Shown here: piece by piece, positions 1 through 7,546 of the stretch | Numbering within the stretch: position 1 is the stretch's first letter | Layout: every line of letters starts with the position of its first letter | Assembly (NCBI RefSeq): GCF_947654165.1 | Contig: NZ_CANTKB010000001.1 | Location: 186,001-250,000 of the forward strand | Direction: 5' to 3' | From: an uncultured Blautia sp. | GTDB lineage: Bacteria; Bacillota; Clostridia; Lachnospirales; Lachnospiraceae | DNA length: 64,000 nt | Notes under the pieces: generated by a model | Told to the model about the DNA's origin: nothing | The model's database searches: none | The model's input: the letters and a program-made list of their open reading frames with translations, nothing else | Made by a program: the position numbers and the translations under genes

Positions 1-481
1 GCATCTCCTCACAGGTAAAAAGAAGATGACAGCCAAATGGAATCTGATGTCCTCCCAGTTCTATGAAACCTTCTGCATTTTTCCCGGAAGTAAAATGTCT
101 GGCCTCATAAAATTCTCCGTAATTAGGCAGGTATGTTTTTGGCACGATTCCTAAAATCTGCCCTTTGCTAAGGGCTGCGGCCGTGTTATAAAGTTTCCCC
201 CGAAATACCAGCGGAAGCCCCACAAAAATCAGCCCTTCTACATCTTTTAATTCCTCTGCTACCTTTAAAAGCTGCTCTTTTGCCGATTCCAGAAGTGTTT
301 CCTGCCAGAACAGATCCTGGCAGGTATATCCTGTGATACAAAGCTCAGGAAACACCATGATCCTGGCTCCCGCACTGCTCATTTCTCTTGCTTTTTTGAT
401 AATTTCCTGTGTGTTGCTGATACAGTCTGCCACCTTGATATCCGGTGCTGCGGCTGCTGCTTTGATGAATCCATCTCTCAT
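1..481 (-). CDS. nadE: Glutamine-dependent NAD+ synthase, N-terminal part (runs off the window)
   Basis: The reverse strand from 481 down to base 1 encodes about 160 residues of a nitrilase-fold glutaminase domain, as found at the N-terminus of glutamine-dependent NAD+ synthetases. This domain releases ammonia from glutamine for amidation of deamido-NAD by the missing C-terminal synthetase domain. Visible are the Glu of the catalytic triad in VFPELCITGYTCQD and the Lys motif VPKTYLPNYGEFYE. The start ATG (479-481) follows GGTGGA two bases upstream. It is the last gene of a minus-strand run after the methyltransferase and hslO, with a 54-bp gap to hslO. The Cys and the synthetase domain lie outside the window, so a stand-alone nitrilase cannot be strictly excluded, but the motif spelling is typical of NadE. 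Confidence 0.85.
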   Translation of the reverse strand, partial: MRDGFIKAAAAAPDIKVADCISNTQEIIKKAREMSSAGARIMVFPELCITGYTCQDLFWQETLLESAKEQLLKVAEELKDVEGLIFVGLPLVFRGKLYNTAAALSKGQILGIVPKTYLPNYGEFYEARHFTSGKNAEGFIELGGHQIPFGCHLLFTCEEM

Positions 482-535
482 ATTCCACCATACCTTTCCC
501 GCTGTATACGGCTGTTTCGGTTTCTCAAAAACCTT

Positions 536-1417
536 TTATTTTCTGCATTCCCTGTAGATTCTTTTCAGTTCTTCAACAGAAAACAGATAATTTTTATTGC
601 AGAAATGACAGTTCATTTCAATTTCCTGACCCTCATCGATCATTTCTTTAATCTCTTTTTTCCCGATACTGATCAAAGCTTTTTCCACTCTTTCCTTACT
701 GCAGTTACAGTGGAACTGTGTCGGAATCCTGTCATTGATCTCAAGATCAAATCCTTCCAGTAAGGTCTCCAGAATCTGCTCCGGTGTCTTTCCTTCCTCC
801 AGCATACCGGTCACGGAAGTAACACGCTTCAGGTTATCTTCTAACTTATTGATGACTTCTTCCTCTGTAAACGGCATCAACTGCAGAATAAAACCTCCTG
901 CCTGCTTTACGGTATTATCTTTTTCCATGAGCACACCAAGGCCAACAGAAGAAGGAACCTGCTCACTGGTTGCAAAATAATAGGTCAGATCTTCCGCAAT
1001 CTCGCTGGTCTGAAGCTCTGTCTGTCCCAGGTATGGTTCCTTTAATCCCATATCTTTAATAATATTCATAAAACCAATTCCAACTGCACCTGCAACATCC
1101 AGCTTTCCTTTGTCATTTGCATGGATCACCACATTCGGATTGCCCACATATCCTTTTACATTTCCCTTGGAATCTGCTGTCACCGTAATACCTTCGATTG
1201 GTCCATTGGCATGAATCTGAAGTGTCAGTAAATCCTTATCTCCCTTCATCATCACACCCATCATAGACCCTGCAGTAAGCAGACGTCCCAGAGCCGCTGT
1301 TGCGACCGGACTGGTATTATGAGCTGCTCTTGCAAATTCTACTAATTCCTTTGTAGTGGCAGCAAACGCACGGATCTGGCTGTTTGCCGCTGTTGCTCTT
1401 ACAATATAATCTCCCAT
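536..1417 (-). CDS. hslO: Hsp33 redox-regulated holdase chaperone
   Basis: A 293-residue protein of normal Hsp33 length. The C-terminal zinc switch is intact: Cys237-x-Cys239 and Cys270-x-x-Cys273, in the contexts HCNCSKERVEK and MNCHFCNKNY. In the known family, oxidation of these cysteines releases zinc and activates a cytosolic holdase that protects unfolded proteins under oxidative heat stress. The start ATG is preceded by AAAGGAG. It lies 11 bp downstream of the methyltransferase gene and upstream of nadE on the same strand, so the three are probably co-transcribed. Confidence 0.97.
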   Translation of the reverse strand: MGDYIVRATAANSQIRAFAATTKELVEFARAAHNTSPVATAALGRLLTAGSMMGVMMKGDKDLLTLQIHANGPIEGITVTADSKGNVKGYVGNPNVVIHANDKGKLDVAGAVGIGFMNIIKDMGLKEPYLGQTELQTSEIAEDLTYYFATSEQVPSSVGLGVLMEKDNTVKQAGGFILQLMPFTEEEVINKLEDNLKRVTSVTGMLEEGKTPEQILETLLEGFDLEINDRIPTQFHCNCSKERVEKALISIGKKEIKEMIDEGQEIEMNCHFCNKNYLFSVEELKRIYRECRK

Positions 1418-1428
1418 GTTATTCTCCT

Positions 1429-2190
1429 TTATTTTCCCTTTTCTCTTGCAATGATATAAACACGCTCACTGTACTCCTGCGGTGCATCGTGTGTAAACGC
1501 ATCATACACTGTCACAAACTCCATTCCTGCCTGTTCCAGAAGATTTTTTACCGTTTCCAGAGAATAGGCCCTCTGGTAGTGTACTTCCTCATATTTTCTG
1601 TATAATGTTTCTCCCTGGATTTCTTCCGGAATAAAAAGTGCCAGGTCATATTCATTGATCTGACCTTCTTCATCATAAAAATTATCCCAGATAAAGCTGG
1701 CATCTTCCCGGTTTTCCGCTATGGTATTTTCCCCCAGAATTTCTCTGTACTTATACTCTGTATTCATATCAAAGATAAAGATACCCTTAGGATCCAGATA
1801 ATTATTCACCAACCGGAAAACTTGTAAAAGGTCCTCTTCCTCTATAATATAATTCATGCTGTCACAGATAGATACAACCGCCTTTACGGTTCCATACAGT
1901 TCAAATTCCCGCATATCCTGAAGAAGATAAAGAATATCCTGTTGATCTGCTTCTTTCTTTTCCATAGCAATTTCCAGCATATCCGGAGCATTATCCACCC
2001 CGATCATGTCATAGCCTTCCCCGGCTAACAATCTGGTCACATTCCCGGTGCCGCATCCTAATTCCAACACCAGTCCTTCCGTAACTCCACATTCCTTAAG
2101 AAGCCCGGTAAGATAACCGCACCATTCCTGATATGGGATGTTGTCCATGAACAAATCATAAACTCTTGCAAAACTCTCATATGAACTCAT
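1429..2190 (-). CDS. Class I SAM-dependent methyltransferase
   Basis: A 253-residue protein with the SAM-binding motif I LVLELGCGTGNVTRLLA near residues 40-56, an acidic motif II in MIGVDNAPDMLEIA and a motif around VKAVVSICDSMNYI. This is the common Rossmann methyltransferase fold of COG2226-like proteins. The substrate cannot be told from the sequence. It is the first gene of a minus-strand run with hslO and nadE. The start shown follows an AGGA-type site. Confidence 0.85.
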   Translation of the reverse strand: MSSYESFARVYDLFMDNIPYQEWCGYLTGLLKECGVTEGLVLELGCGTGNVTRLLAGEGYDMIGVDNAPDMLEIAMEKKEADQQDILYLLQDMREFELYGTVKAVVSICDSMNYIIEEEDLLQVFRLVNNYLDPKGIFIFDMNTEYKYREILGENTIAENREDASFIWDNFYDEEGQINEYDLALFIPEEIQGETLYRKYEEVHYQRAYSLETVKNLLEQAGMEFVTVYDAFTHDAPQEYSERVYIIAREKGK

Positions 2191-2289
2191 ATCAGCACAT
2201 CCTTTCTGTCCTGATTCTCAAATACGTTCTAATACTACCATGAAAATTTACGCCTTGCAAGAAGGCATCTTCTTCTCGGAATCTACTAC

Positions 2290-2318
2290 TTGTTACTATG
2301 CTGCTTTTGTTATATACT
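2290..2318 (+). promoter_or_regulatory. Sigma-A-type promoter of the hicB-like gene
   Basis: TTGTTA (2290-2295), a 17-bp spacer and TATACT (2313-2318) stand 36 bp before the ATG at 2354. This position also shows that an in-frame upstream ATG at 2240 is not the true start. Confidence 0.6.
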
Positions 2319-2353
2319 TTATCATATGTGAAAGAAAAAAAGGAGGATTTCCC

Positions 2354-2632
2354 ATGAAATTTTTATATCCTGCGGTTTTCCGCAAAACAGAATCCGGTAA
2401 ATATAAAGCACACTTTCCAGATCTGGAATGCTGTTACGCAGAAGGCGATACCTTAGATGAGGCCATCGATAATGCAAACGAAGCTGCATACAACTGGCTG
2501 AGCCTGGAGCTGTCTGAAGAAGACTGCGAACTTCCAACCGTATCCGATGAAGGAGATATGAATTTAGAAGAAGGAGATATTGTGCGGACTATCTGTGTGA
2601 ATGTACGGTTTTATGAAGGATGGGATGAATAA
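2354..2632 (+). CDS. HicB-family antitoxin-like protein
   Basis: A 92-residue protein: an N-terminal strand MKFLYPAVF, then HFPDLECCYAEGDTLDEAIDNA, the hallmark of the HicB partial RNase-H fold (the consensus has a P-D-L...G-x-T-x-x-E-A pattern). The start was set at 2354 because AAAGGAGG lies directly upstream and a promoter sits between 2290 and 2318. In toxin-antitoxin loci HicB neutralises the small HicA RNase. No HicA-like ORF is seen on either side, and no C-terminal DNA-binding domain is visible, so this is a solitary HicB-fold protein. Such orphans are common in Clostridia and their role is unclear. Confidence 0.8.
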   Translation: MKFLYPAVFRKTESGKYKAHFPDLECCYAEGDTLDEAIDNANEAAYNWLSLELSEEDCELPTVSDEGDMNLEEGDIVRTICVNVRFYEGWDE

Positions 2633-2648
2633 ACAATTCATCCCATCC
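2618..2648. terminator. Hairpin between convergent hicB-like and bceB-type genes
   Basis: A perfect 13-bp stem (GGATGGGATGAAT, 2618-2630, with its complement at 2636-2648) and a 5-base loop, including the hicB stop codon. It has only a weak T-run on either side, so it is a probable bidirectional terminator rather than a certain one. Confidence 0.5.
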
Positions 2649-2659
2649 CCACACTTTTC

Positions 2660-4657
2660 CTACTCCCTCACAATCTTCTCACATCCAAACTGTGACACCA
2701 GATAATACCCTCCGTAAATCATTCCTATGAGTATCATGGTAAGCACCAGTGCCGGTGCAGTTCCCTTTGTTTCATAAATAGACAGCATCTCCATGCACAC
2801 CTGAATGCCAAAGACAGAATGAACAGCAGCCAGAATCACAGGTAAAAGAAATACCATACCGTTTTGTTTCCGAAGCCCGCGGCAGATTTGTTTTTGATCG
2901 CATCCCAGTTTTTGAAGAATCCGATACTTCTCTTTGCTGTCCGCTGCATCAGATAACATCTTTAAGGATAATACCACAGAACCGGAAATCAGGAAGCAAA
3001 TACCAAGATACAATCCCAGGAAAATATACATGGCACTGCTGCCGATACTGTCATCATACACAGAGGACTGAGTAGTGAAGTACACAGAAAACTCATCGCT
3101 TTTTTCTCCGTTTAGCCGTTCAAAAAATTTTTCATCCATCTCTTCCCGGAAAGCCTTGGTGTCCTTTGCATAATCAGCAATGAAATAATTCTTTTTCTGT
3201 TCTGCTTCTGTAAATTTCACAGAATCTGGAACCAAGATAAATCCCATATTTTGTGGGTCATAATTCATCATCAGGAATCCATCCTGACATGTTTTTTCTT
3301 TTGGATAATAGGTTTTCCCTTTTATGGAAAGCTCTGGATTTTCTTTCAATCCCATATTGAAAATGCCCACTGCACCTTCCATATCTGCAATGATAAGATA
3401 CTGGTTTTCTTCTAATTCATAGGTAGGAAGATGATATTTCTCTGCTGCCTGGTTATAGGTGCTTACCGAAAGTAATTCTATTTGCTGGTTCAGATATGCC
3501 TCTCCAAATCTTTCTCTATCTACAGCATCCCCTACAATATTTCCTTGTGTTACCTCTGGAAGCTCATAAGTAATAAAGTTCAACGTATCCTGAAAATCTT
3601 TTCTGGAAATATTCTTTTCTTCCATTACTTTTTCTATGGTTTTTCCGTCTCCTAAGTCTTTCACCATGGATATATCCACAGGGGCCAGTTTTTTTGCTTC
3701 TGCTTCTTTGAAATCTTTTCTGGCAAAAGCTGAAAACAAGATACAAATGGTCATAAACATGAGAAGGCAGATGACACTACAGGAAATCACCGTGGAATTT
3801 AACTTATTGGACAGTTCTCCAAATACAAAGGAATTAATTTTCTTATAATAAATCTTTGGCATTTTTCCAAGAATCCACATGAAAAATCCGGCAAAAGACC
3901 AGAATACAAGTATGGTTCCAACAATACCAAGAAGCACCTGTGCTAGCACCTGAAACTCTGATTCCAGATTCTCTGCACCTGCTGTTACATTGTAATAAGC
4001 ATATCCCAGAATCCCCCATGCCAGAAGAAAAATCACCACAGAGACCACCGGGTTCTTCAGCAGATTCTTTTCTTTTTTCCGGCTTGCTGTCATAAAATCA
4101 ATGAGTTTTGTACGGCTAATAGCAATGGTATTCAATATCATTACCACAGTATAGATAATTAGAAAATACAGGATAGATTTCACCACTGCTTTCCAGGAAA
4201 TCACAAACACAAATCTGGACACATCAGCCTGAAACAGATGTGAAACCATCAGGGACATAAACTGAGAAATCCCCATACCTGCCAGAAGTCCTGCTGCCAG
4301 AGAGATCACTCCCATCCAGATGGTTTCCATCCACAAAATTCCTGCGATCTTCACTCTGCTCATGCCAAGGGTCATATACACACCAAACTCCATTTTCCGT
4401 TTCTTCAGCATAAAACGGCTGGCATACACGATCAGATAACCAAGAATCAGTGAAACAAATATACTGACACCGTCCATCACGCCATTCATCATATCAATGA
4501 TTGCTGCTTTGGTTTTTGTCACTTCCATCATAGCCGTCTGGGTCTCAATGGCATTGAAAATATAAAAAACGGCAATCCCAAGAATCATGGTAAAAAAGTA
4601 GATGGAATAATCCCGGATACTTTTCTTGAAATTCTTCACAGAAAGACTAAACAACAT
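2660..4657 (-). CDS. BceB-type ABC transporter permease (FtsX/MacB fold)
   Basis: A 665-residue membrane protein. It starts MLFSLSVKNFKKSIRDYSIYFFTM, the usual cytoplasmic lead-in of BceB permeases, and has about ten hydrophobic segments with a large extracellular domain (roughly residues 310-530) between the later helices. In the family this domain recognises lipid-II-cycle peptide antibiotics and relays to the kinase. It overlaps the ATPase gene by 11 bp, and the operon follows the BceRS pair on the same strand. The inducer or ligand cannot be read from the sequence. Confidence 0.92.
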   Translation of the reverse strand: MLFSLSVKNFKKSIRDYSIYFFTMILGIAVFYIFNAIETQTAMMEVTKTKAAIIDMMNGVMDGVSIFVSLILGYLIVYASRFMLKKRKMEFGVYMTLGMSRVKIAGILWMETIWMGVISLAAGLLAGMGISQFMSLMVSHLFQADVSRFVFVISWKAVVKSILYFLIIYTVVMILNTIAISRTKLIDFMTASRKKEKNLLKNPVVSVVIFLLAWGILGYAYYNVTAGAENLESEFQVLAQVLLGIVGTILVFWSFAGFFMWILGKMPKIYYKKINSFVFGELSNKLNSTVISCSVICLLMFMTICILFSAFARKDFKEAEAKKLAPVDISMVKDLGDGKTIEKVMEEKNISRKDFQDTLNFITYELPEVTQGNIVGDAVDRERFGEAYLNQQIELLSVSTYNQAAEKYHLPTYELEENQYLIIADMEGAVGIFNMGLKENPELSIKGKTYYPKEKTCQDGFLMMNYDPQNMGFILVPDSVKFTEAEQKKNYFIADYAKDTKAFREEMDEKFFERLNGEKSDEFSVYFTTQSSVYDDSIGSSAMYIFLGLYLGICFLISGSVVLSLKMLSDAADSKEKYRILQKLGCDQKQICRGLRKQNGMVFLLPVILAAVHSVFGIQVCMEMLSIYETKGTAPALVLTMILIGMIYGGYYLVSQFGCEKIVRE

Positions 4658-5414
4658 GATTCAGATCACCTCCCAGAAGAGATACCACATGAATGATTTC
4701 CTCAAAAAATTCTTTTCGGTCTGCTCTGCCTTTCTGCAGTTCGTGAAACAGTTTTCCATCCTTCATAAACAAAACCCGCCCCGCATAACTGGCAGAAAAC
4801 GCATCGTGTGTGACCATCAGAATCGTGGCGTTCAAATCCTGATTCATATACTGAAGACTGCCCAGAAGGACTCCTGCACTGTGGGAGTCCAGTGCCCCTG
4901 TGGGTTCATCTGCCAGGATAAAAGACGGGTCTGTAATCATTGCTCTGGCACAGGCAACCCTCTGCTTCTGCCCTCCTGACATCTCATATGGATATTTCCT
5001 CAATACTTCTGTGATATCCAGTTTCTGAGCCACTTCTTTTACTTTTTTTCGTATCTTTTCCGGTTTCTCATTCTGGATCTGCAATGCCAGGGCAATATTA
5101 TCAAAAGCATTTAACGTATCCAGCAGATGAAAATCCTGGAAAATAAATCCCAGTTTTTCCCTGCGGAATTTCATTAAAGCACTCCCCTTTAACTTTGTAA
5201 TATCCTTCCCTTCCACCAGAATATGACCGCTTGTCACCCGGTCAATGGTGGAAATACAGTTTAAAAGGGTCGTTTTTCCGGAACCGCTGGCTCCCATAAT
5301 TGCGGTAAATTCTCCTTTTTCTACGGTAAAGCTAAGATCATTGACTGCTTTGGTAAGGCTTGATTTATTGCCATAAAATTTCATAAGATTCTGGATTTCT
5401 AACAATCTCTCCAT
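4647..5414 (-). CDS. BceA-type ABC transporter ATP-binding protein
   Basis: A 255-residue ABC ATPase with Walker A GASGSGKTT, a Q-loop in IFQDFHLLD, signature MSGGQKQR and Walker B ILADEPTGALDS followed by an H-switch MVTHD. The wording matches the LolD/MacB/BceA group. It pairs with the downstream overlapping permease. Its expression is probably controlled by the response regulator at 6539-7207 through the box at 5511-5534. Confidence 0.95.
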   Translation of the reverse strand: MERLLEIQNLMKFYGNKSSLTKAVNDLSFTVEKGEFTAIMGASGSGKTTLLNCISTIDRVTSGHILVEGKDITKLKGSALMKFRREKLGFIFQDFHLLDTLNAFDNIALALQIQNEKPEKIRKKVKEVAQKLDITEVLRKYPYEMSGGQKQRVACARAMITDPSFILADEPTGALDSHSAGVLLGSLQYMNQDLNATILMVTHDAFSASYAGRVLFMKDGKLFHELQKGRADRKEFFEEIIHVVSLLGGDLNHVV

Positions 5415-5466
5415 AAACGATACGTTTCCTCTCTTTCTTTGCTATGTTTTCTTTGTTTCCGAGTTC

Positions 5467-5495
5467 ATTATAAGAGGGAAACGTTTCCCTATCCA
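5467..5495 (-). promoter_or_regulatory. Promoter of the bceAB-type operon with a palindrome in its spacer
   Basis: Read on the minus strand: -35 TGGATA (5490-5495), a 17-bp spacer and -10 TATAAT (5467-5472). The spacer contains a perfect 14-bp palindrome GGGAAACGTTTCCC (5476-5489). The -35 is weak, as expected for an activated promoter. Confidence 0.6.
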
Positions 5496-5510
5496 TAAGT
5501 TTGCATAAAA

Positions 5511-5534
5511 TAACCTTACATTGCTGTAAGGTTA
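5511..5534. promoter_or_regulatory. BceR-type operator
   Basis: A perfect 10-bp inverted repeat TAACCTTACA-TTGC-TGTAAGGTTA. Its core matches the published BceR-family consensus TNACA-N4-TGTAA. It lies about 60 bp upstream of the inferred bceAB start and overlaps the stop codon of the kinase gene. The response regulator just upstream is the obvious candidate to bind it. Confidence 0.8.
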
Positions 5535-6542
5535 AAAGGTCATATGTTCATCCTGTTCAAAAGAAAGAATCACTTCTGTATAGCACCCCTCTTCTGATAC
5601 GATTTCCAGTCTGTGTCCCAGTCTCTGTGACAATTTCTGACACAGATACAGGCCGATTCCTGTGGATGCCTGTCCGGTTCTTCCGTTCTTTCCGGTAAAG
5701 GATTTTTCAAATACTCTGGGCAAATCTTCCGGTGCGATTCCTCTTCCGTTATCCCTTATATGAAGAGATATGATTCCCTGTTTTTCCTCACTCCACAGAT
5801 GAATCTTGGGAGCCTCCTCCTGCCTGTATTTCACAGCATTGTTCAAAATCTGTCCTACCATAAAACTCAGCCACTTTTCATCTGTAAGCACACAAATGTC
5901 TTCTGTTTCCTGTCGGATTCTTACATGATTTCCGATAAAACTATCCTTGTTTTCCCCGATCACATGGTCTGTAACGGTTCTAAGAGAATACTCCTGAATC
6001 ACATAATCCTTCTCCGGAACCTGGCTTCTTAAATAATACAGAACCTGTTCCACATAACTCTCTGTCCTGGCAAGCTGTTCCTTCAAGGTCCTTACAGAGC
6101 CACCCCGGTAATCCTTTAAAAGCAGACGCATACTGGCAATAGGCAGTTTAATTTCATGTACCCAGGTCTCAATATACTGCTTAAATTCATTATTCTTCCG
6201 TATCTGCCCGTAAATTTCATCATTCATGGATTTCTCCATCTGAATCATTGCTTCATAAAATAAAGCACCTTCCAGAAATTCCGGCTGCCTCATCATTTCC
6301 ATTAACAGATACTTTTCTTCCAGGGTATTTAATTTCTCTTCCATCTCACGGTAAAACCCTTTTTTTCTGGAAAAATCCCAGTATAAAACCAAAAAAGCTG
6401 CCAGAAGCTGTACAGAAAAAGCAAAAATCTGTACCGGAATTCTCACATGAAACATCCACAAGATACTTTCCAGAATTACAACCTCTAACCCCCATATCAC
6501 CAGAGCCATCCCATGGTCTTTTACATAATTTTTCCCACTCAT
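5532..6542 (-). CDS. BceS-type intramembrane-sensing histidine kinase
   Basis: A 336-residue kinase with two N-terminal membrane helices (about residues 12-50) and almost no loop between them, the layout of kinases that sense through a partner BceAB transporter. The H-box is WVHEIKLPIASMRLL, the N-box QILNNAVKYR, and the G-boxes DNGRGIAPEDL and STGIGLYLC. It overlaps the response regulator by 4 bp (translational coupling). The stop codon lies inside the operator for the next operon. Confidence 0.95.
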   Translation of the reverse strand: MSGKNYVKDHGMALVIWGLEVVILESILWMFHVRIPVQIFAFSVQLLAAFLVLYWDFSRKKGFYREMEEKLNTLEEKYLLMEMMRQPEFLEGALFYEAMIQMEKSMNDEIYGQIRKNNEFKQYIETWVHEIKLPIASMRLLLKDYRGGSVRTLKEQLARTESYVEQVLYYLRSQVPEKDYVIQEYSLRTVTDHVIGENKDSFIGNHVRIRQETEDICVLTDEKWLSFMVGQILNNAVKYRQEEAPKIHLWSEEKQGIISLHIRDNGRGIAPEDLPRVFEKSFTGKNGRTGQASTGIGLYLCQKLSQRLGHRLEIVSEEGCYTEVILSFEQDEHMTF

Positions 6543-7207
6543 ACTAAAAGATATCCCTGCCTTCTTCTCGTCTCGATCACACCCGGAAGTCCTGCTTTCT
6601 CCAGCCGTTTTCTCAGGCGGTTGATATTCACGGTCAGTGTATTATCATCTACAAAATCATTACAGTCCCATAGATAATCCATTAATTCATCCCTGGATAC
6701 GATTTTCCCCTGGTTTTTCATCAGGTAATACAAAATCGTGATTTCATTCTTAGAAAGCACGGTTTCCTGTTCCTGATACTTCATGGTACTGCGGAGCAGA
6801 TCCACACGCATTCCCTTATATTCCAGCTCTGTGCTTGTCTGATCCGGTGTCATTCTGCGGAAAATAGCCTCTATTTTCAGAAGCAGCAAGGTGGGATTAT
6901 ATGGTTTTGTCATATAGTCATCCGCCCCATAACTCATAGCAAGGATTTCATCCATCTCTTCGTTTTTGCTGGTAAGCATGATCACCGGAATCTGAGAATT
7001 TTTCCTAAGATTTCGCAAGATTTCCTGTCCGCTGGTTCCAGGCAAAATAATATCCAGCAGCACCAGATCTGCCTCTGCTGCTAAGATTTCCCGATCCGCC
7101 TTCATAAAATCTAAGATCAGACAGGGGGTATATCCATTTTCTTCCAAGACACCTGCCAGGGCAGTCCTGAGACTGTTATCATCTTCTACCACTGCTATTT
7201 TTTTCAT
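6539..7207 (-). CDS. BceR-type OmpR-family response regulator
   Basis: A 222-residue protein with a receiver domain (phospho-acceptor Asp in DLVLLDIILPG, conserved Lys in DDYMTKPYNP) and a winged-helix output domain ending NRLRKRLEKAG...ETRRRQGYLLV. It is the first gene of the pair with the overlapping kinase. Family knowledge and the adjacent TTACA-N4-TGTAA box indicate that it activates the transporter genes. Confidence 0.95.
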   Translation of the reverse strand: MKKIAVVEDDNSLRTALAGVLEENGYTPCLILDFMKADREILAAEADLVLLDIILPGTSGQEILRNLRKNSQIPVIMLTSKNEEMDEILAMSYGADDYMTKPYNPTLLLLKIEAIFRRMTPDQTSTELEYKGMRVDLLRSTMKYQEQETVLSKNEITILYYLMKNQGKIVSRDELMDYLWDCNDFVDDNTLTVNINRLRKRLEKAGLPGVIETRRRQGYLLV

Positions 7208-7290
7208 ATCCGCCTCTGTTCCTTTCCTAATACTCTACTGATATTATATCAATACTTTGCCGCCTCCTGCAAGCATCACAAGATTTCCGG

Positions 7291-7345
7291 CAAAACAAAA
7301 ACAGCTTTCCCAAAAAGTTCTCACACTTCCCGGAAAAGCTGTCTC
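7291..7345 (-). terminator. Terminator after the DUF4250 gene
   Basis: On the minus strand an ACAGCTTTTCC / GGGAAAGCTGT stem is followed by TTTTTGTTTT. It separates the DUF4250 gene from the response-regulator gene. Confidence 0.7.
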
Positions 7346-7356
7346 TCTTTCTCTTT

Positions 7357-7527
7357 TTATACGAACTGGTTTCTGGCTGCATCGTACTCATAGTCGATTC
7401 CTGCCAGCTTCGCAGTGATTTCTTCCACGCTGCACTGCTTATCTTCACACATAGCAGACAGGGAAGAATAAAAATCTCTTAACTGGGTGTTTACATAACT
7501 CAATAACATAACCGGATCCTTTGGCAT
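7357..7527 (-). CDS. DUF4250 domain protein, small
   Basis: A 56-residue gene. It begins MPKDPVMLLSYVNTQLRD and ends LAGIDYEYDAARNQFV, which matches the small DUF4250 family found widely in Clostridia. AAAGGAG stands ahead of the ATG. It follows clpB by 20 bp on the same strand, so it may be transcribed with it, and it ends at a strong terminator. The family's function is unknown. Confidence 0.85.
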   Translation of the reverse strand: MPKDPVMLLSYVNTQLRDFYSSLSAMCEDKQCSVEEITAKLAGIDYEYDAARNQFV

Positions 7528-7546
7528 AGTCCCTACTCCTTTTTGA

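Noticed and set aside
2240..2353. N-terminal extension of the HicB-like protein from an ATG at 2240
   Set aside because: A promoter lies between that ATG and 2354, and the only good ribosome site is before 2354.
4626..4979. 117-residue plus-strand frame across the ATPase/permease junction
   Set aside because: It has no ribosome site and lies entirely opposite two certain genes.
7227..7448. 73-residue minus-strand frame overlapping the DUF4250 gene
   Set aside because: It runs through the terminator and overlaps the well-supported DUF4250 gene in another frame.
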